From the NCBI RefSeq assembly GCF_000829905.1, contig NZ_CDPP01000006.1, positions 248,001 to 312,000 of the forward strand: DNA of 64,000 nt, written 5' to 3'. Positions within the stretch are counted from its first letter, which is position 1, and each line of letters starts with the position of its first letter. Under the pieces are notes generated by a model. The model was not told the origin of the DNA. It made no database searches and saw only the letters and a list, made by a program, of their open reading frames with translations. The stretch comes from Beduini massiliensis. GTDB taxonomy: Bacteria > Bacillota_I > Bacilli_A > Erysipelotrichales > Coprobacillaceae. Below, piece after piece: positions 52,103 through 60,835 of this stretch. Both the position numbers and the translations under genes were made by a program.

Positions 52103-53193
52103 TATTTTAATTGCTGAGCTATTTTTGCCATACTTTGATAATGCTCTTCTAAAAAGTCCTGATATCCGCAATAATGCTGATCAAAGTAAGTAATGCTTAA
52201 TCGTTTGCAGTTGCCATGACAGATATTTTTGAATTTACACTCTTGACAGCGATCACATTGCGGGTGCGGCTGGGTCAAGAACGCTTTCATTGCTTCGCTC
52301 TGGCGAATCTCAGCAAAGCTGGAATCTTTAATATTACCGGTATCATATTCATCCAATACATAAAAATCGCAAGGATACACATGACCATTGGATTCAATGA
52401 CATATTGAGGCAGACATTGTCCCAACATACCGCATTGCTGCGGTGGAATCCCTTTAAACATCAAGATCAGATTATCAAAAAGAGTAACCGACATATAATC
52501 CCCTTTTAGATAATCGGCTTCCCATAAACGATAAAAAATCTTATAAAATTTAGCGAATAACTGCGGTGTCAGCTTAAATGGGTCCTCTTCATTATCCAAT
52601 CCCGGCAGACAGGGAATCAGCTGAACATATTTAAACTTCTGTTCCTTAAAAAAACGATAAAGCTTTTCCGGATGTTTCGCTAAAGGCTGAGATAAAACCG
52701 TTAAAATATTATAGTCAATCTGATATTTTTTCAAACGCTCAATACCTGCCATAATCGTCTTAAAGGTGGGCTTATTCGCATTCGTTAAACGAAAATAATC
52801 ATGATTTTCACGGTATCCATCTAAAGATACGCCAACTAAAAAATGATATTTTTTAAATAATTGACACCATTCTTCTTCTAAAGATACACCGTTAGTCTGA
52901 ATAGCGTATTGAATGGTCTGATTAGCTTTTTTATGTAAAGTAACATAGTCCGTGAATTTCACAAAATACTCTATCCCCGCTACCGTCGGTTCTCCCCCTT
53001 GAAAGGCAAAGGTAATGGTCGCTTCATTTTCGACTGTTAAAGCACGATCAATCAGTGTATAGAGTGTTTCATCATTCATGACACCATTAGATATAACTTC
53101 TCGATGCTCACTGACATCATGGTAAAAACAATATTTACATTTCAAATTACATAAAGATGAAGCCGGTTTGATTAGATAACTATAATATTCCAT
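52102..53193 (-). CDS. Anaerobic sulfatase-maturating enzyme (radical SAM, SPASM)
   Basis: 363 residues, the size of anSME from clostridia. Radical SAM motif CNLKCKYCFY with cysteines 15, 19 and 22; FAFQGGEPTVAG is the SAM-binding GGE loop. The C-terminal SPASM domain has cysteines in CGMLGQC, YPCDF and CDRCQECKFKNICHGNCKR for two more [4Fe-4S] clusters. It oxidises the active-site Cys or Ser of sulfatases to formylglycine without oxygen. It is the last gene of a minus-strand run containing three Cys-type sulfatases, its evident substrates. It is not a glycyl radical activase. Confidence 0.94.
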   Translation of the reverse strand: MEYYSYLIKPASSLCNLKCKYCFYHDVSEHREVISNGVMNDETLYTLIDRALTVENEATITFAFQGGEPTVAGIEYFVKFTDYVTLHKKANQTIQYAIQTNGVSLEEEWCQLFKKYHFLVGVSLDGYRENHDYFRLTNANKPTFKTIMAGIERLKKYQIDYNILTVLSQPLAKHPEKLYRFFKEQKFKYVQLIPCLPGLDNEEDPFKLTPQLFAKFYKIFYRLWEADYLKGDYMSVTLFDNLILMFKGIPPQQCGMLGQCLPQYVIESNGHVYPCDFYVLDEYDTGNIKDSSFAEIRQSEAMKAFLTQPHPQCDRCQECKFKNICHGNCKRLSITYFDQHYCGYQDFLEEHYQSMAKIAQQLK

Positions 53194-53259
53194 ATATGTA
53201 CTCCTATCTTATTAAAAACATATCATCATATAAACAGCTTAGCGAATTAGACACCCTGT

Positions 53260-53295
53260 TTAGACTAAGAGGGAACGATGTCCCCGCTAGTCTAA
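53260..53295 (-). other. Hairpin between the sulfatase and maturase genes, without T-run
   Basis: TTAGACTA (53260-53267) and TAGTCTAA (53288-53295) are perfect arms; an inner GGGGA/TTCCC stem stacks inside. On the minus strand no T-run follows (AACAGGG), so it is not a normal terminator. It overlaps the sulfatase stop codon and could be an RNA stability or processing element. Confidence 0.6.
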
Positions 53296-55041
53296 TCTCA
53301 TATTCAAGTTTAATTGATACATCACATCATTAATCTTCTCTTTACCGACTGTTTTTTCAATAAGTTGGTAAAACGTTGTTTCATCAATCAAATCCTGCTT
53401 TTTAAAACAATCCGAAATAAAAGAAGCATCTGACATATTTTTTACAAAGGCTAAATAGCCTTCTTTTAATTCTTCTGTTGCAAAATGGATACCCTCTATC
53501 CACTCTTCTTCACTTTCAATGACCTGTCGATCTAATAATTCGAGATACTTAGAATTAATTTCATGATCAAGTCCGTAAAAGCTGTACAATTCCTTTGGTG
53601 CATCATTTTCTTCCATCATCTGTTTGATGGCTTGAAGCAGTTGGCATTGAACCTCTTTATCTTCAATTTTTCTTGTTTGCTTAGGATCGACATCAATATT
53701 ATATAAGCGATTTTTAAAGCGGCGATAATTGCTTCCGCCAAATCCTTGAGCTGGGATTTTAAGTAATGGCACCCCTTTAGTAAAACTAAATGGCTTCGCT
53801 AATGTCATTTCTTGAAGCTCTGTAGCTGAAAATAAAGAATTGATATGGGTTGGCATGATCGTATATTCAAAGATGTGATTTTTTTCATCTGCAACCGGGG
53901 CATGCATATACGTATAATGTCCATCGGTAATATTGATATTTGAACCAAAGTAACCATACAGGGCATAAGGGCGATTCGGTTCATCTTTTTCTATGATTCC
54001 TTTTAGAGATTGTCCCATCATCTCCTGTGGTTTATCCAAACCAAAGTAATCCAACAAAGTTGCAGGTACGTCAATGTTTTGAGCGATAGATTGACGCTGC
54101 TCGTTTTGAATCTTTAATCGCGGATCATAGATAAAGAAAGGAATATTAGCGATTTCATTATAGATTGGCATGATATTCTTCCCCCACCAGTCATGTTCCC
54201 CTAACAAGAAACCATGATCGGTGTTCACAATCAGCATAGTGTCTTCCCATAGATTATAGCGATCAAAGGCATCCAACACTTTTCCTACATAGGCATCACA
54301 CATGCTGACTAACGCCTTATAATAGCCTTTTAATAATGCATTGGTGCGCCCATCTTGATTATTATAGTAATAAGACGGCCACCCGTGGAATCCCTCTTCT
54401 AAACCGTACATCTTCAAATATTTTTCGGGTACGAAAAAGGGTTCATGAGGATCAAAGCATTCAATCTGTAAATACCATTGATCGCTCTGATGATTCGTAT
54501 CGATAAATTCAAGTCCCGCTTGTACAGTACGACACAACGGATGCATCGATTCATCTGTCATATAGCTGCGGTTGACAAAATCCTGATCACGGCTTTTTGA
54601 TTTGAATTTTTTTGACAAAGGCGCTTCATTTAACTTCAAGTCAACATGGGGCTTATCAACGACACCTTTCCAGTTATCCCCCTCTTGCCCACGAATAAAC
54701 TCATAACTGCTGTAACGGGGATGATAGGTTGCACCACCATCACGCCAGTAATGTTTATGGTCAGTCACCAAATGCGTATAAATTCCATGTTTCTTCATCA
54801 TCTCAACAGCTGAGTTTTCCCATGATTCCAAAGGTCCCCAGCTGCGATGCAAAAAATTATAACGACCTGTATGCAGTTCACGTCTTGCCGGCATACAAGG
54901 CATGCTGCCGACATAGAAATGTTCAAATGCAACAGTTTTTTCTTTTAATCTTTGAAAATTAGGTGTAATTGTTTCTTCATTGCCATAAGCACTCAGCAAG
55001 TCCTTTCGCAATGAATCAAACATCAACATAACTGCTTTCAA
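53287..55041 (-). CDS. Cytosolic Cys-type sulfatase (584 residues)
   Basis: Alkaline phosphatase superfamily sulfatase. Metal Asp near the start (MLMFDSLRKD), and the formylglycine motif PCMPARRELHTGRY with Cys49 as the residue converted by the maturase encoded downstream. Metal motif NTDHGFLLGEHDWWGKN is typical. There is no signal peptide, so the enzyme is cytosolic. It differs strongly from the two 495-residue sulfatases in the cluster and has a long C-terminal domain (about 430-584) of its own. It hydrolyses sulfate esters of a small molecule; the sugar is unknown. It follows lacI by 15 bases. Confidence 0.9.
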   Translation of the reverse strand: MKAVMLMFDSLRKDLLSAYGNEETITPNFQRLKEKTVAFEHFYVGSMPCMPARRELHTGRYNFLHRSWGPLESWENSAVEMMKKHGIYTHLVTDHKHYWRDGGATYHPRYSSYEFIRGQEGDNWKGVVDKPHVDLKLNEAPLSKKFKSKSRDQDFVNRSYMTDESMHPLCRTVQAGLEFIDTNHQSDQWYLQIECFDPHEPFFVPEKYLKMYGLEEGFHGWPSYYYNNQDGRTNALLKGYYKALVSMCDAYVGKVLDAFDRYNLWEDTMLIVNTDHGFLLGEHDWWGKNIMPIYNEIANIPFFIYDPRLKIQNEQRQSIAQNIDVPATLLDYFGLDKPQEMMGQSLKGIIEKDEPNRPYALYGYFGSNINITDGHYTYMHAPVADEKNHIFEYTIMPTHINSLFSATELQEMTLAKPFSFTKGVPLLKIPAQGFGGSNYRRFKNRLYNIDVDPKQTRKIEDKEVQCQLLQAIKQMMEENDAPKELYSFYGLDHEINSKYLELLDRQVIESEEEWIEGIHFATEELKEGYLAFVKNMSDASFISDCFKKQDLIDETTFYQLIEKTVGKEKINDVMYQLNLNMRLD

Positions 55042-55056
55042 AATACAGCCTCCTTA

Positions 55057-56058
55057 TTAAGTTTCACGAATGATCAAACGTTCTTTTCGTTCATCTAATT
55101 CCTGAACATATTGATCAATGATCGGTTGAACATCCTCATTTTTGATGGCTGCAATCAAAATATCGACAGCATAGCTGGTGGTTGCCTGACATGTCGTAAC
55201 GGTCGTCAAAGCAGGTGTAACAAGTTTGGAATAAGGGAGATCATTATACCCCACAACGGATACTCTTTCCGGCACCGAAATTCCATGATCGAGCAGGCAT
55301 TTCACACCCGGAATGGCAATATCGTCATTAGAATAGAAGATCGCATCGATCTGATCTATTTTCTTAATAATCTCTTTGGTCACTCGATATCCATCTTCAT
55401 ACTCGCTTCCATTGGCATTAAATACAATCTCTTCATTATAATCCAAATTGAACGTTTTCAATGCCTTCAAGTATGCTTTAAAGCGACGAATCGTCCCCAG
55501 TGTATGCGGCAATGCTTTCACAAAAGCAATTCTGCGATAACCTTTATTATAAAGATACTCGACAACCTCTTCTCCCTGCGTAACACTTGACAGCGGCTCG
55601 GAATAAACATGCTCCCCGGTCAGATAACGTCCAACCACAAAGATTGGCATATCTTTACAAGCATAGCGCAGTACATCTTCATCTTCAATACGATTCGTAA
55701 AAACAATCACGCCGTCTGCTCTTCGTTCCGAAATATAACGCTTGGCAGTTTCAATGTGACCGTTAAACGTAGTTGCGATCAACAAATCATAACCGTATTC
55801 ACTGACCTTGCGCTGTACTGCGTTAATCGTCCTAGAAAAGAACGGACGTGATGCATCATCGACAACCAGTAAAATCAGATTCGTTGACTTACGTTGTAAA
55901 TCGACTGCAATACCATTCTTGACATAGTTTAATTCCTTTGCTTTTGCCAACACTTTCTGTCTTGTTTCCTCATTAATTCGAGGGTTCCCATTCAGTGCCA
56001 TTGAGACCGTTGACACCCCTATGTTCAGCTCTCTTGCGATATCTTTGATTGTTGCCAT
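55057..56058 (-). CDS. LacI family repressor of the sulfatase/PTS cluster
   Basis: 333 residues from ATG 56058 (MATIKDIAREL), with GGAGTGAT upstream; earlier in-frame ATGs lack a better site. LacI helix-turn-helix ATIKDIARELNIGVSTVSMALNGNPRINEETRQKV (in outline), hinge helix KAKELNYVKN, and periplasmic-binding-like effector domain (about 60-330). Its natural operators are the three TTGAAACGTTTCAA-type sites at 56124-56137, 57484-57497 and 57539-57552, which flank its own promoter and that of the EIIC gene. Sugar effector unknown. Confidence 0.92.
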   Translation of the reverse strand: MATIKDIARELNIGVSTVSMALNGNPRINEETRQKVLAKAKELNYVKNGIAVDLQRKSTNLILLVVDDASRPFFSRTINAVQRKVSEYGYDLLIATTFNGHIETAKRYISERRADGVIVFTNRIEDEDVLRYACKDMPIFVVGRYLTGEHVYSEPLSSVTQGEEVVEYLYNKGYRRIAFVKALPHTLGTIRRFKAYLKALKTFNLDYNEEIVFNANGSEYEDGYRVTKEIIKKIDQIDAIFYSNDDIAIPGVKCLLDHGISVPERVSVVGYNDLPYSKLVTPALTTVTTCQATTSYAVDILIAAIKNEDVQPIIDQYVQELDERKERLIIRET

Positions 56059-56090
56059 AATCATCACTCCATCCACTTCATTTCAGTTAA

Positions 56091-56137
56091 ATTCTAACAT
56101 GTTTAAAGAGGGATGGCAAATTTATTGAAACGTCTCA
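56091..56137 (-). promoter_or_regulatory. lacI promoter with upstream LacI-type operator
   Basis: Minus strand -35 TTGCCA (56114-56119), 17-bp spacer, -10 TAGAAT (56091-56096). TTGAAACGTCTCAA at 56124-56137 lies 4 bp upstream of the -35 box, between the EIIC stop codon and the promoter. Confidence 0.75.
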
Positions 56138-56138
56138 A

Positions 56139-57458
56139 TTAATTGCTTGAAGCGTTCTCCTGCATCAGCATTTGTTTATCATAAGCTTTGACAAATGGTA
56201 ATAAAATCAAGATATCCACAATGAACATGATCACCCACATAATGACCGCTCTAAAGTCCATCGTCGATAAGAACAGGTTGATAACGCCCGGAGTTGTCCA
56301 AGGTACTGTTATGTAGATAGAACCGATCAATCCAGCATCCATTATTAAATAAGCAATTGAACACATCACCAAATTACAAAGCAGTAAAGGCAAGGCAATC
56401 AGGATATTCATCACTACCGGAATCCCAAACGTTAAAGGTTCATTAATATTAAAGATATCCGGTACCAAGGCAATCTTACGCAAGGATTTTAACTGAGCGG
56501 AACGTGCAACTAAGAAGAAGCAAACCATCATTGCCGGATAAGACATCCAATTTCCAAAGATAGTCATAAATGAACCTGCAAGCGGTGTAGTTGGTCCGCT
56601 TCCATTCATGATTGCAGATGCATTTAAGGCGATATTCGCAGTTGTAATCGGTGTTAAAACAGAACCCACGATATTGTTTCCATGAATCCCCATAAACCAA
56701 AATAAGCTAAGTAAAATACTGCACAGCATGACAGATGGCAATGAACTTGATGCTCTCATCAACGGATATAATAAAGTAAAAATCAAACGGCAAAGATTAT
56801 TTCCGGTAATATTGATACATACAATATTCCCAATAAAGAATAGAGTCGTTAAAAAGACTAAAGGAAACAAGGCTTCAAACGGCGCCGCAACATTAGGCGG
56901 TACTTGAGCAGGCATCTTTAACTTAATATTACGATCGCTCATCCATTTAAAGACTTCAACAGAGACAAATGCGACGATAATCCCATAAAACATCCCTTCT
57001 CCGCCTAGGTTCTTCATTGACATGATCAACCCATTATCGGCACTCGTAAATGGTTCGGCTGATGTCATTAAGAATAAAAATAAAGCAGATACCCCGCATG
57101 AAATTCCATTTAACTTATATTGCTTCCCTAATTGATAGGCAATGGAAAACGTAATGTAAACAGCTAATAAGCCAATCGTTAAGTTATAAGGAACACTCAA
57201 TACTTGAGCATAAGTCGTAGACCACGCTTTCCAGTCCAGTAAAAATTTAAAGAAAAAATTAGTTGGCTGTAACGTAGCCGGATTTACTGGCGGCTGTGCC
57301 AGTAACATAAAGAAACCACCAATAATTGTTAATGGAATCGTACAGGTCATCCCATTTTTTAAAGCTGCCAAATGACGTTGTGAATTTAATTTGTCTGCAA
57401 TAGGTAAAAAGACTTCTTGAATCTTCTCTTGAAAAAGATCCATTTTGCTTGAACTCAT
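56139..57458 (-). CDS. PTS transporter subunit EIIC, lactose/cellobiose family
   Basis: 439 residues from ATG 57458 (MSSSKMDLFQEK), preceded by GGGAGG; the in-frame ATG 13 codons earlier lies in the operator. About ten membrane helices. The IIC signature is GIHGNNIVGSVLTPI and NEPLTFGIPVVMNI, the conserved N-E-P sugar-binding region of CelB/LicC-like permeases. It carries the sugar across the membrane and needs EIIA and EIIB, which are not encoded in this window, so it must borrow them. The context of sulfatases suggests a sulfated disaccharide or monosaccharide. Confidence 0.92.
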   Translation of the reverse strand: MSSSKMDLFQEKIQEVFLPIADKLNSQRHLAALKNGMTCTIPLTIIGGFFMLLAQPPVNPATLQPTNFFFKFLLDWKAWSTTYAQVLSVPYNLTIGLLAVYITFSIAYQLGKQYKLNGISCGVSALFLFLMTSAEPFTSADNGLIMSMKNLGGEGMFYGIIVAFVSVEVFKWMSDRNIKLKMPAQVPPNVAAPFEALFPLVFLTTLFFIGNIVCINITGNNLCRLIFTLLYPLMRASSSLPSVMLCSILLSLFWFMGIHGNNIVGSVLTPITTANIALNASAIMNGSGPTTPLAGSFMTIFGNWMSYPAMMVCFFLVARSAQLKSLRKIALVPDIFNINEPLTFGIPVVMNILIALPLLLCNLVMCSIAYLIMDAGLIGSIYITVPWTTPGVINLFLSTMDFRAVIMWVIMFIVDILILLPFVKAYDKQMLMQENASSN

Positions 57459-57483
57459 TGTATTTTCCTCCCAATGATATATG

Positions 57484-57552
57484 TTGAAACGTTTCACAAC
57501 CCCATTATAGCATGTAGGTAAGCGCTGTCAACACTTTTTTGAAACGTTTCAA
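57484..57552 (-). promoter_or_regulatory. EIIC promoter bracketed by two LacI-type operators, with cre-like site
   Basis: Minus strand -35 TTGACA (57526-57531), 16-bp spacer, -10 TATAAT (57504-57509). Operators: TTGAAACGTTTCAC (57484-57497) downstream of the start and TTGAAACGTTTCAA (57539-57552) upstream; centres 55 bp apart. TGACAGCGCTTACC (57517-57530, minus) overlaps the -35 box and resembles a catabolite cre site. Confidence 0.88.
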
Positions 57553-57571
57553 CAATATTTGAGCGAGAGAA

Positions 57572-57591
57572 AAGCGAACATAAGTTCGCTT
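57572..57591 (-). terminator. Probable terminator after sulfatase copy A
   Basis: AAGCGAAC (57572-57579) with GTTCGCTT (57584-57591), loop ATAA; TTCTCTC follows on the minus strand, a weak T-run. Confidence 0.65.
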
Positions 57592-59077
57592 ATCGTTTGT
57601 CTCTTCCCATCGGAACAAAATCTCCGGTTTCCATGAAATACTGTAATAATCGTTCTTTCATTTTCCATACTGTTTCCTGATATTCCGGTTCATCAATCAG
57701 GTTCTTTAACTCCATTGGGTCTTTATCTAAATCATATAACTCATCTTTTTCATATAAACGCATTGTATATTTGATATTCCCCATTCGCATCATCGTTGCT
57801 TTTGTATGTTCTGGTCCTTCTGATCCTTGTGTCGCCAAACGTGGATAATACGGTGATTCCGGTCCATGTCCTTTTTCCATACATTGTTCTTCCCCATGAA
57901 TACGTCCGCCTTCACAGAAGACTGCATCCTTATGCGTTTCATTCCCTGCCAATGTTTCCAACAGCGGTTTACCAAACTGTGTATAGCTTAATTCAAAGCC
58001 TCCCATTTTTGCGATTGTTGCCGGTAAATCTACCAATTCAACTAACGCTTTGGAAATTCTTGGTTTCACTTCAAACTGTTTAGCCGGTTTTACGACTAAC
58101 GGTATATTAGAAACCGGATTTTCAAAACAGTTCTGTACCTTTTCACAAATAGAATAGTCTCCTGTATAGTCTCCATGATCACTGTATACAAAGATACTGG
58201 TATCCTCATACTGATTCGTTTCTTTTAGTTTGTCGACAATCATTCCAAACTGATGGTCAAAGCGGGATACCATTGCCAAATAAGTCGCTCTTAACTCTGT
58301 AAAACGATCTTCACTCCAGTTATCTAAATGTTGTTTTTCGTTAATTCCATAAAGCATGCTGGCTTTATCTTTTAGTGTTTGGATATTAGGTCGGCGTGGC
58401 GGTACTTTGCTTCGATCGATCATACTGTACCATGGATCTTCGCAGGCATATGGCGGATGTGGGAAAGAAATTGTACAGTATACAAAGAATGGTTTAGCGT
58501 CTTTTTCTTTACTTTTTCTTTCAATATAATCAATTGCACTCTTTACACAGTTCCAGTCCATACTGCCATAAGCACTGCCATTTTCTAATTTACCAATGTA
58601 GAAAGAATAAAGACTGCCGTCATTTATCATTTCTTCAGTAATCTTTGGCTGATTGTCTCCATGCCCGCCAAAAGGCTTATCGTTAACCACATCACGTGTA
58701 TTGGTGAAGTGAATGCCGTCATAATATTCATCACAATAAGCCGTTTTTAACTTATCGCCCGGAATAACGTCGTTGCGCCCAATCCAGATTACTTCATAGC
58801 CGTTGTTTTTCATTTCTTTTAAAATATTAGGCTCATTTTCTCTCTGTAAGAAATGCATCGTACGATGTCCGGTTGTATGAGGATATAACCCCGTTAAAAA
58901 GCTGCAGCGTGATGGTACACATACCGGATTTTGACAATATGCGTTTTCAAAAGATACCCCATCATTTAAAATATTATCGATATTCGGCGTCACAGAGGCC
59001 GCATTTCCTAAATGATGCAGTGAGTCTGCTCGCATCTGATCTGCCACAAAAAATAAAATATTTGGTTTTTTTGCCAT
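57590..59077 (-). CDS. Cytosolic Cys-type sulfatase, tandem copy A
   Basis: 495 residues. Metal Asp13 in FFVADQMR, formylglycine motif NPVCVPSRCSFLTGLYP with Cys53, metal pair in FVYSDHGDYTGDYS. No signal peptide, so cytosolic. It is a near twin of the next gene: residues 1-100 and 205-495 are the same (last residues differ by one), while about 101-204 differ at many places (for example RNDVIPGD against GNDIVPRD). It probably removes sulfate from a sugar inside the cell. Relatives are called arylsulfatase, iduronate- or choline-sulfatase; none fits for certain. Ribosome site GGGAGGAATG. Confidence 0.9.
   Translation of the reverse strand: MAKKPNILFFVADQMRADSLHHLGNAASVTPNIDNILNDGVSFENAYCQNPVCVPSRCSFLTGLYPHTTGHRTMHFLQRENEPNILKEMKNNGYEVIWIGRNDVIPGDKLKTAYCDEYYDGIHFTNTRDVVNDKPFGGHGDNQPKITEEMINDGSLYSFYIGKLENGSAYGSMDWNCVKSAIDYIERKSKEKDAKPFFVYCTISFPHPPYACEDPWYSMIDRSKVPPRRPNIQTLKDKASMLYGINEKQHLDNWSEDRFTELRATYLAMVSRFDHQFGMIVDKLKETNQYEDTSIFVYSDHGDYTGDYSICEKVQNCFENPVSNIPLVVKPAKQFEVKPRISKALVELVDLPATIAKMGGFELSYTQFGKPLLETLAGNETHKDAVFCEGGRIHGEEQCMEKGHGPESPYYPRLATQGSEGPEHTKATMMRMGNIKYTMRLYEKDELYDLDKDPMELKNLIDEPEYQETVWKMKERLLQYFMETGDFVPMGRDKR
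57598..58466. repeat. Long direct repeat, block 1 (copy at 59220-60088)
   Basis: These 869 bases recur with offset 1622 and appear identical. They cover the C-terminal three fifths of both twin sulfatase genes. Confidence 0.9.
58779..59077. repeat. Long direct repeat, block 2 (copy at 60401-60699)
   Basis: About 299 bases, offset 1622, with only a few silent differences (for example near 58840, 58868 and 58915). It covers the first 100 codons of both sulfatases and stops at the start codon. Confidence 0.88.
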
Positions 59078-59211
59078 GATTTTTCATTCCTCCCTATCTA
59101 ATTTAACTATACCTTTTGGGATTTCCTTTCTCTATACACCCTTTTGCCACAATCGATGGCATGAGATTAGAAAAAGATATCCTCTATTTTAATTCTGTCT
59201 TTTTATTTGAA

Positions 59212-60699
59212 TCACCGCCTGTCTCTTCCCATCGGAACAAAATCTCCGGTTTCCATGAAATACTGTAATAATCGTTCTTTCATTTTCCATACTGTTTCCT
59301 GATATTCCGGTTCATCAATCAGGTTCTTTAACTCCATTGGGTCTTTATCTAAATCATATAACTCATCTTTTTCATATAAACGCATTGTATATTTGATATT
59401 CCCCATTCGCATCATCGTTGCTTTTGTATGTTCTGGTCCTTCTGATCCTTGTGTCGCCAAACGTGGATAATACGGTGATTCCGGTCCATGTCCTTTTTCC
59501 ATACATTGTTCTTCCCCATGAATACGTCCGCCTTCACAGAAGACTGCATCCTTATGCGTTTCATTCCCTGCCAATGTTTCCAACAGCGGTTTACCAAACT
59601 GTGTATAGCTTAATTCAAAGCCTCCCATTTTTGCGATTGTTGCCGGTAAATCTACCAATTCAACTAACGCTTTGGAAATTCTTGGTTTCACTTCAAACTG
59701 TTTAGCCGGTTTTACGACTAACGGTATATTAGAAACCGGATTTTCAAAACAGTTCTGTACCTTTTCACAAATAGAATAGTCTCCTGTATAGTCTCCATGA
59801 TCACTGTATACAAAGATACTGGTATCCTCATACTGATTCGTTTCTTTTAGTTTGTCGACAATCATTCCAAACTGATGGTCAAAGCGGGATACCATTGCCA
59901 AATAAGTCGCTCTTAACTCTGTAAAACGATCTTCACTCCAGTTATCTAAATGTTGTTTTTCGTTAATTCCATAAAGCATGCTGGCTTTATCTTTTAGTGT
60001 TTGGATATTAGGTCGGCGTGGCGGTACTTTGCTTCGATCGATCATACTGTACCATGGATCTTCGCAGGCATATGGCGGATGTGGGAAAAAGAGAGAGCAA
60101 TAGAGAAAAAACGGTTTGGTGTCTTTTTCCTTACTTTTTCTTTCAATATAATCGATCGCGATTTTCACACGATTCCAATCCATTTGACTGCAAAGATCAT
60201 GTTTTTCTAATTTACCAATGTAGAAAGAATAGAGACTGCCGTCATTCATCATCTCCTCTGTAACCACAGGCTGATTATCTGCAAGTCCGCCAAATAGCTT
60301 ACCACCGGTGAAATCACGTGTATCCGTAAAATCAATCCCCTCATAATAGGCATCACAATAAGCTGTTTTTAATTTATCTCTGGGAACAATATCATTCCCA
60401 CCAATCCAGATTACTTCATAGCCGTTGTTTTTCATTTCTTTTAAAATATTAGGCTCATTCTCTCTCTGTAAGAAATGCATCGTACGATGCCCGGTTGTAT
60501 GAGGATATAACCCCGTTAAAAAGCTGCAGCGTGATGGCACACATACCGGATTTTGACAATATGCGTTTTCAAAAGATACCCCATCATTTAAAATATTATC
60601 GATATTCGGCGTCACAGAGGCCGCATTTCCTAAATGATGCAGTGAGTCTGCTCGCATCTGATCTGCCACAAAAAATAAAATATTTGGTTTTTTTGCCAT
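59212..60699 (-). CDS. Cytosolic Cys-type sulfatase, tandem copy B
   Basis: 495 residues, twin of copy A with the same Asp13, Cys53 (CVPSR) and SDHGDYTGDYS sites. It differs from A almost only in residues about 101-204, the segment between the active-site core and the FPHPPYACEDPW strand, which in this family forms part of the substrate pocket; so the copies may take different sugars or sulfate positions. First gene of the minus-strand run, with its own promoter (60766-60794) under an RpiR-type operator. Ribosome site GAGGAGGGG. No signal peptide. Confidence 0.9.
   Translation of the reverse strand: MAKKPNILFFVADQMRADSLHHLGNAASVTPNIDNILNDGVSFENAYCQNPVCVPSRCSFLTGLYPHTTGHRTMHFLQRENEPNILKEMKNNGYEVIWIGGNDIVPRDKLKTAYCDAYYEGIDFTDTRDFTGGKLFGGLADNQPVVTEEMMNDGSLYSFYIGKLEKHDLCSQMDWNRVKIAIDYIERKSKEKDTKPFFLYCSLFFPHPPYACEDPWYSMIDRSKVPPRRPNIQTLKDKASMLYGINEKQHLDNWSEDRFTELRATYLAMVSRFDHQFGMIVDKLKETNQYEDTSIFVYSDHGDYTGDYSICEKVQNCFENPVSNIPLVVKPAKQFEVKPRISKALVELVDLPATIAKMGGFELSYTQFGKPLLETLAGNETHKDAVFCEGGRIHGEEQCMEKGHGPESPYYPRLATQGSEGPEHTKATMMRMGNIKYTMRLYEKDELYDLDKDPMELKNLIDEPEYQETVWKMKERLLQYFMETGDFVPMGRDRR
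59220..60088. repeat. Long direct repeat, block 1 second copy
   Basis: Second copy of the 869-base segment at 57598-58466. Confidence 0.9.
60401..60699. repeat. Long direct repeat, block 2 second copy
   Basis: Second copy of the segment at 58779-59077. Confidence 0.88.
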
Positions 60700-60765
60700 A
60701 TTTCCCCTCCTCTTTTCTTGTTCAGATATCCTTAAATGTTTTTTTAATACAATGTTCTTATACTC

Positions 60766-60835
60766 TTTATACCATGTTTTGGAACTTATTTCAATTTAAA
60801 ATGGTATTTTTATCAACAAAATGGAAAAAGTTCCA
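60766..60835. promoter_or_regulatory. Sulfatase B promoter and paired RpiR-type operators
   Basis: Minus strand -35 TTGAAA (60789-60794), 17-bp spacer, -10 TATAAA (60766-60771). Operator-like TGGAACTTATTTCA (60780-60793) overlaps this promoter; a second, perfect TGGAAAAAGTTCCA (60822-60835) lies upstream of rpiR. Centres are 42 bp apart, four helix turns. Together the outer parts TTTTGGAACTT and AAGTTCCAAAA are an 11-bp inverted repeat. A TATAAT box for rpiR lies at 60864-60869. Confidence 0.75.

Noticed and set aside
52102-53193. Radical SAM gene read as a glycyl radical activase or peptide-modifying enzyme
   Set aside because: The SPASM cysteine pattern, length and three neighbouring Cys-type sulfatases fit anaerobic sulfatase maturation; no precursor peptide gene was found nearby.
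57796-58083. Plus-strand open frames repeated at 57796-58083 and 59418-59705
   Set aside because: They are antisense shadows of the duplicated sulfatase genes; they are identical only because the genes beneath are identical, and they lack ribosome sites.
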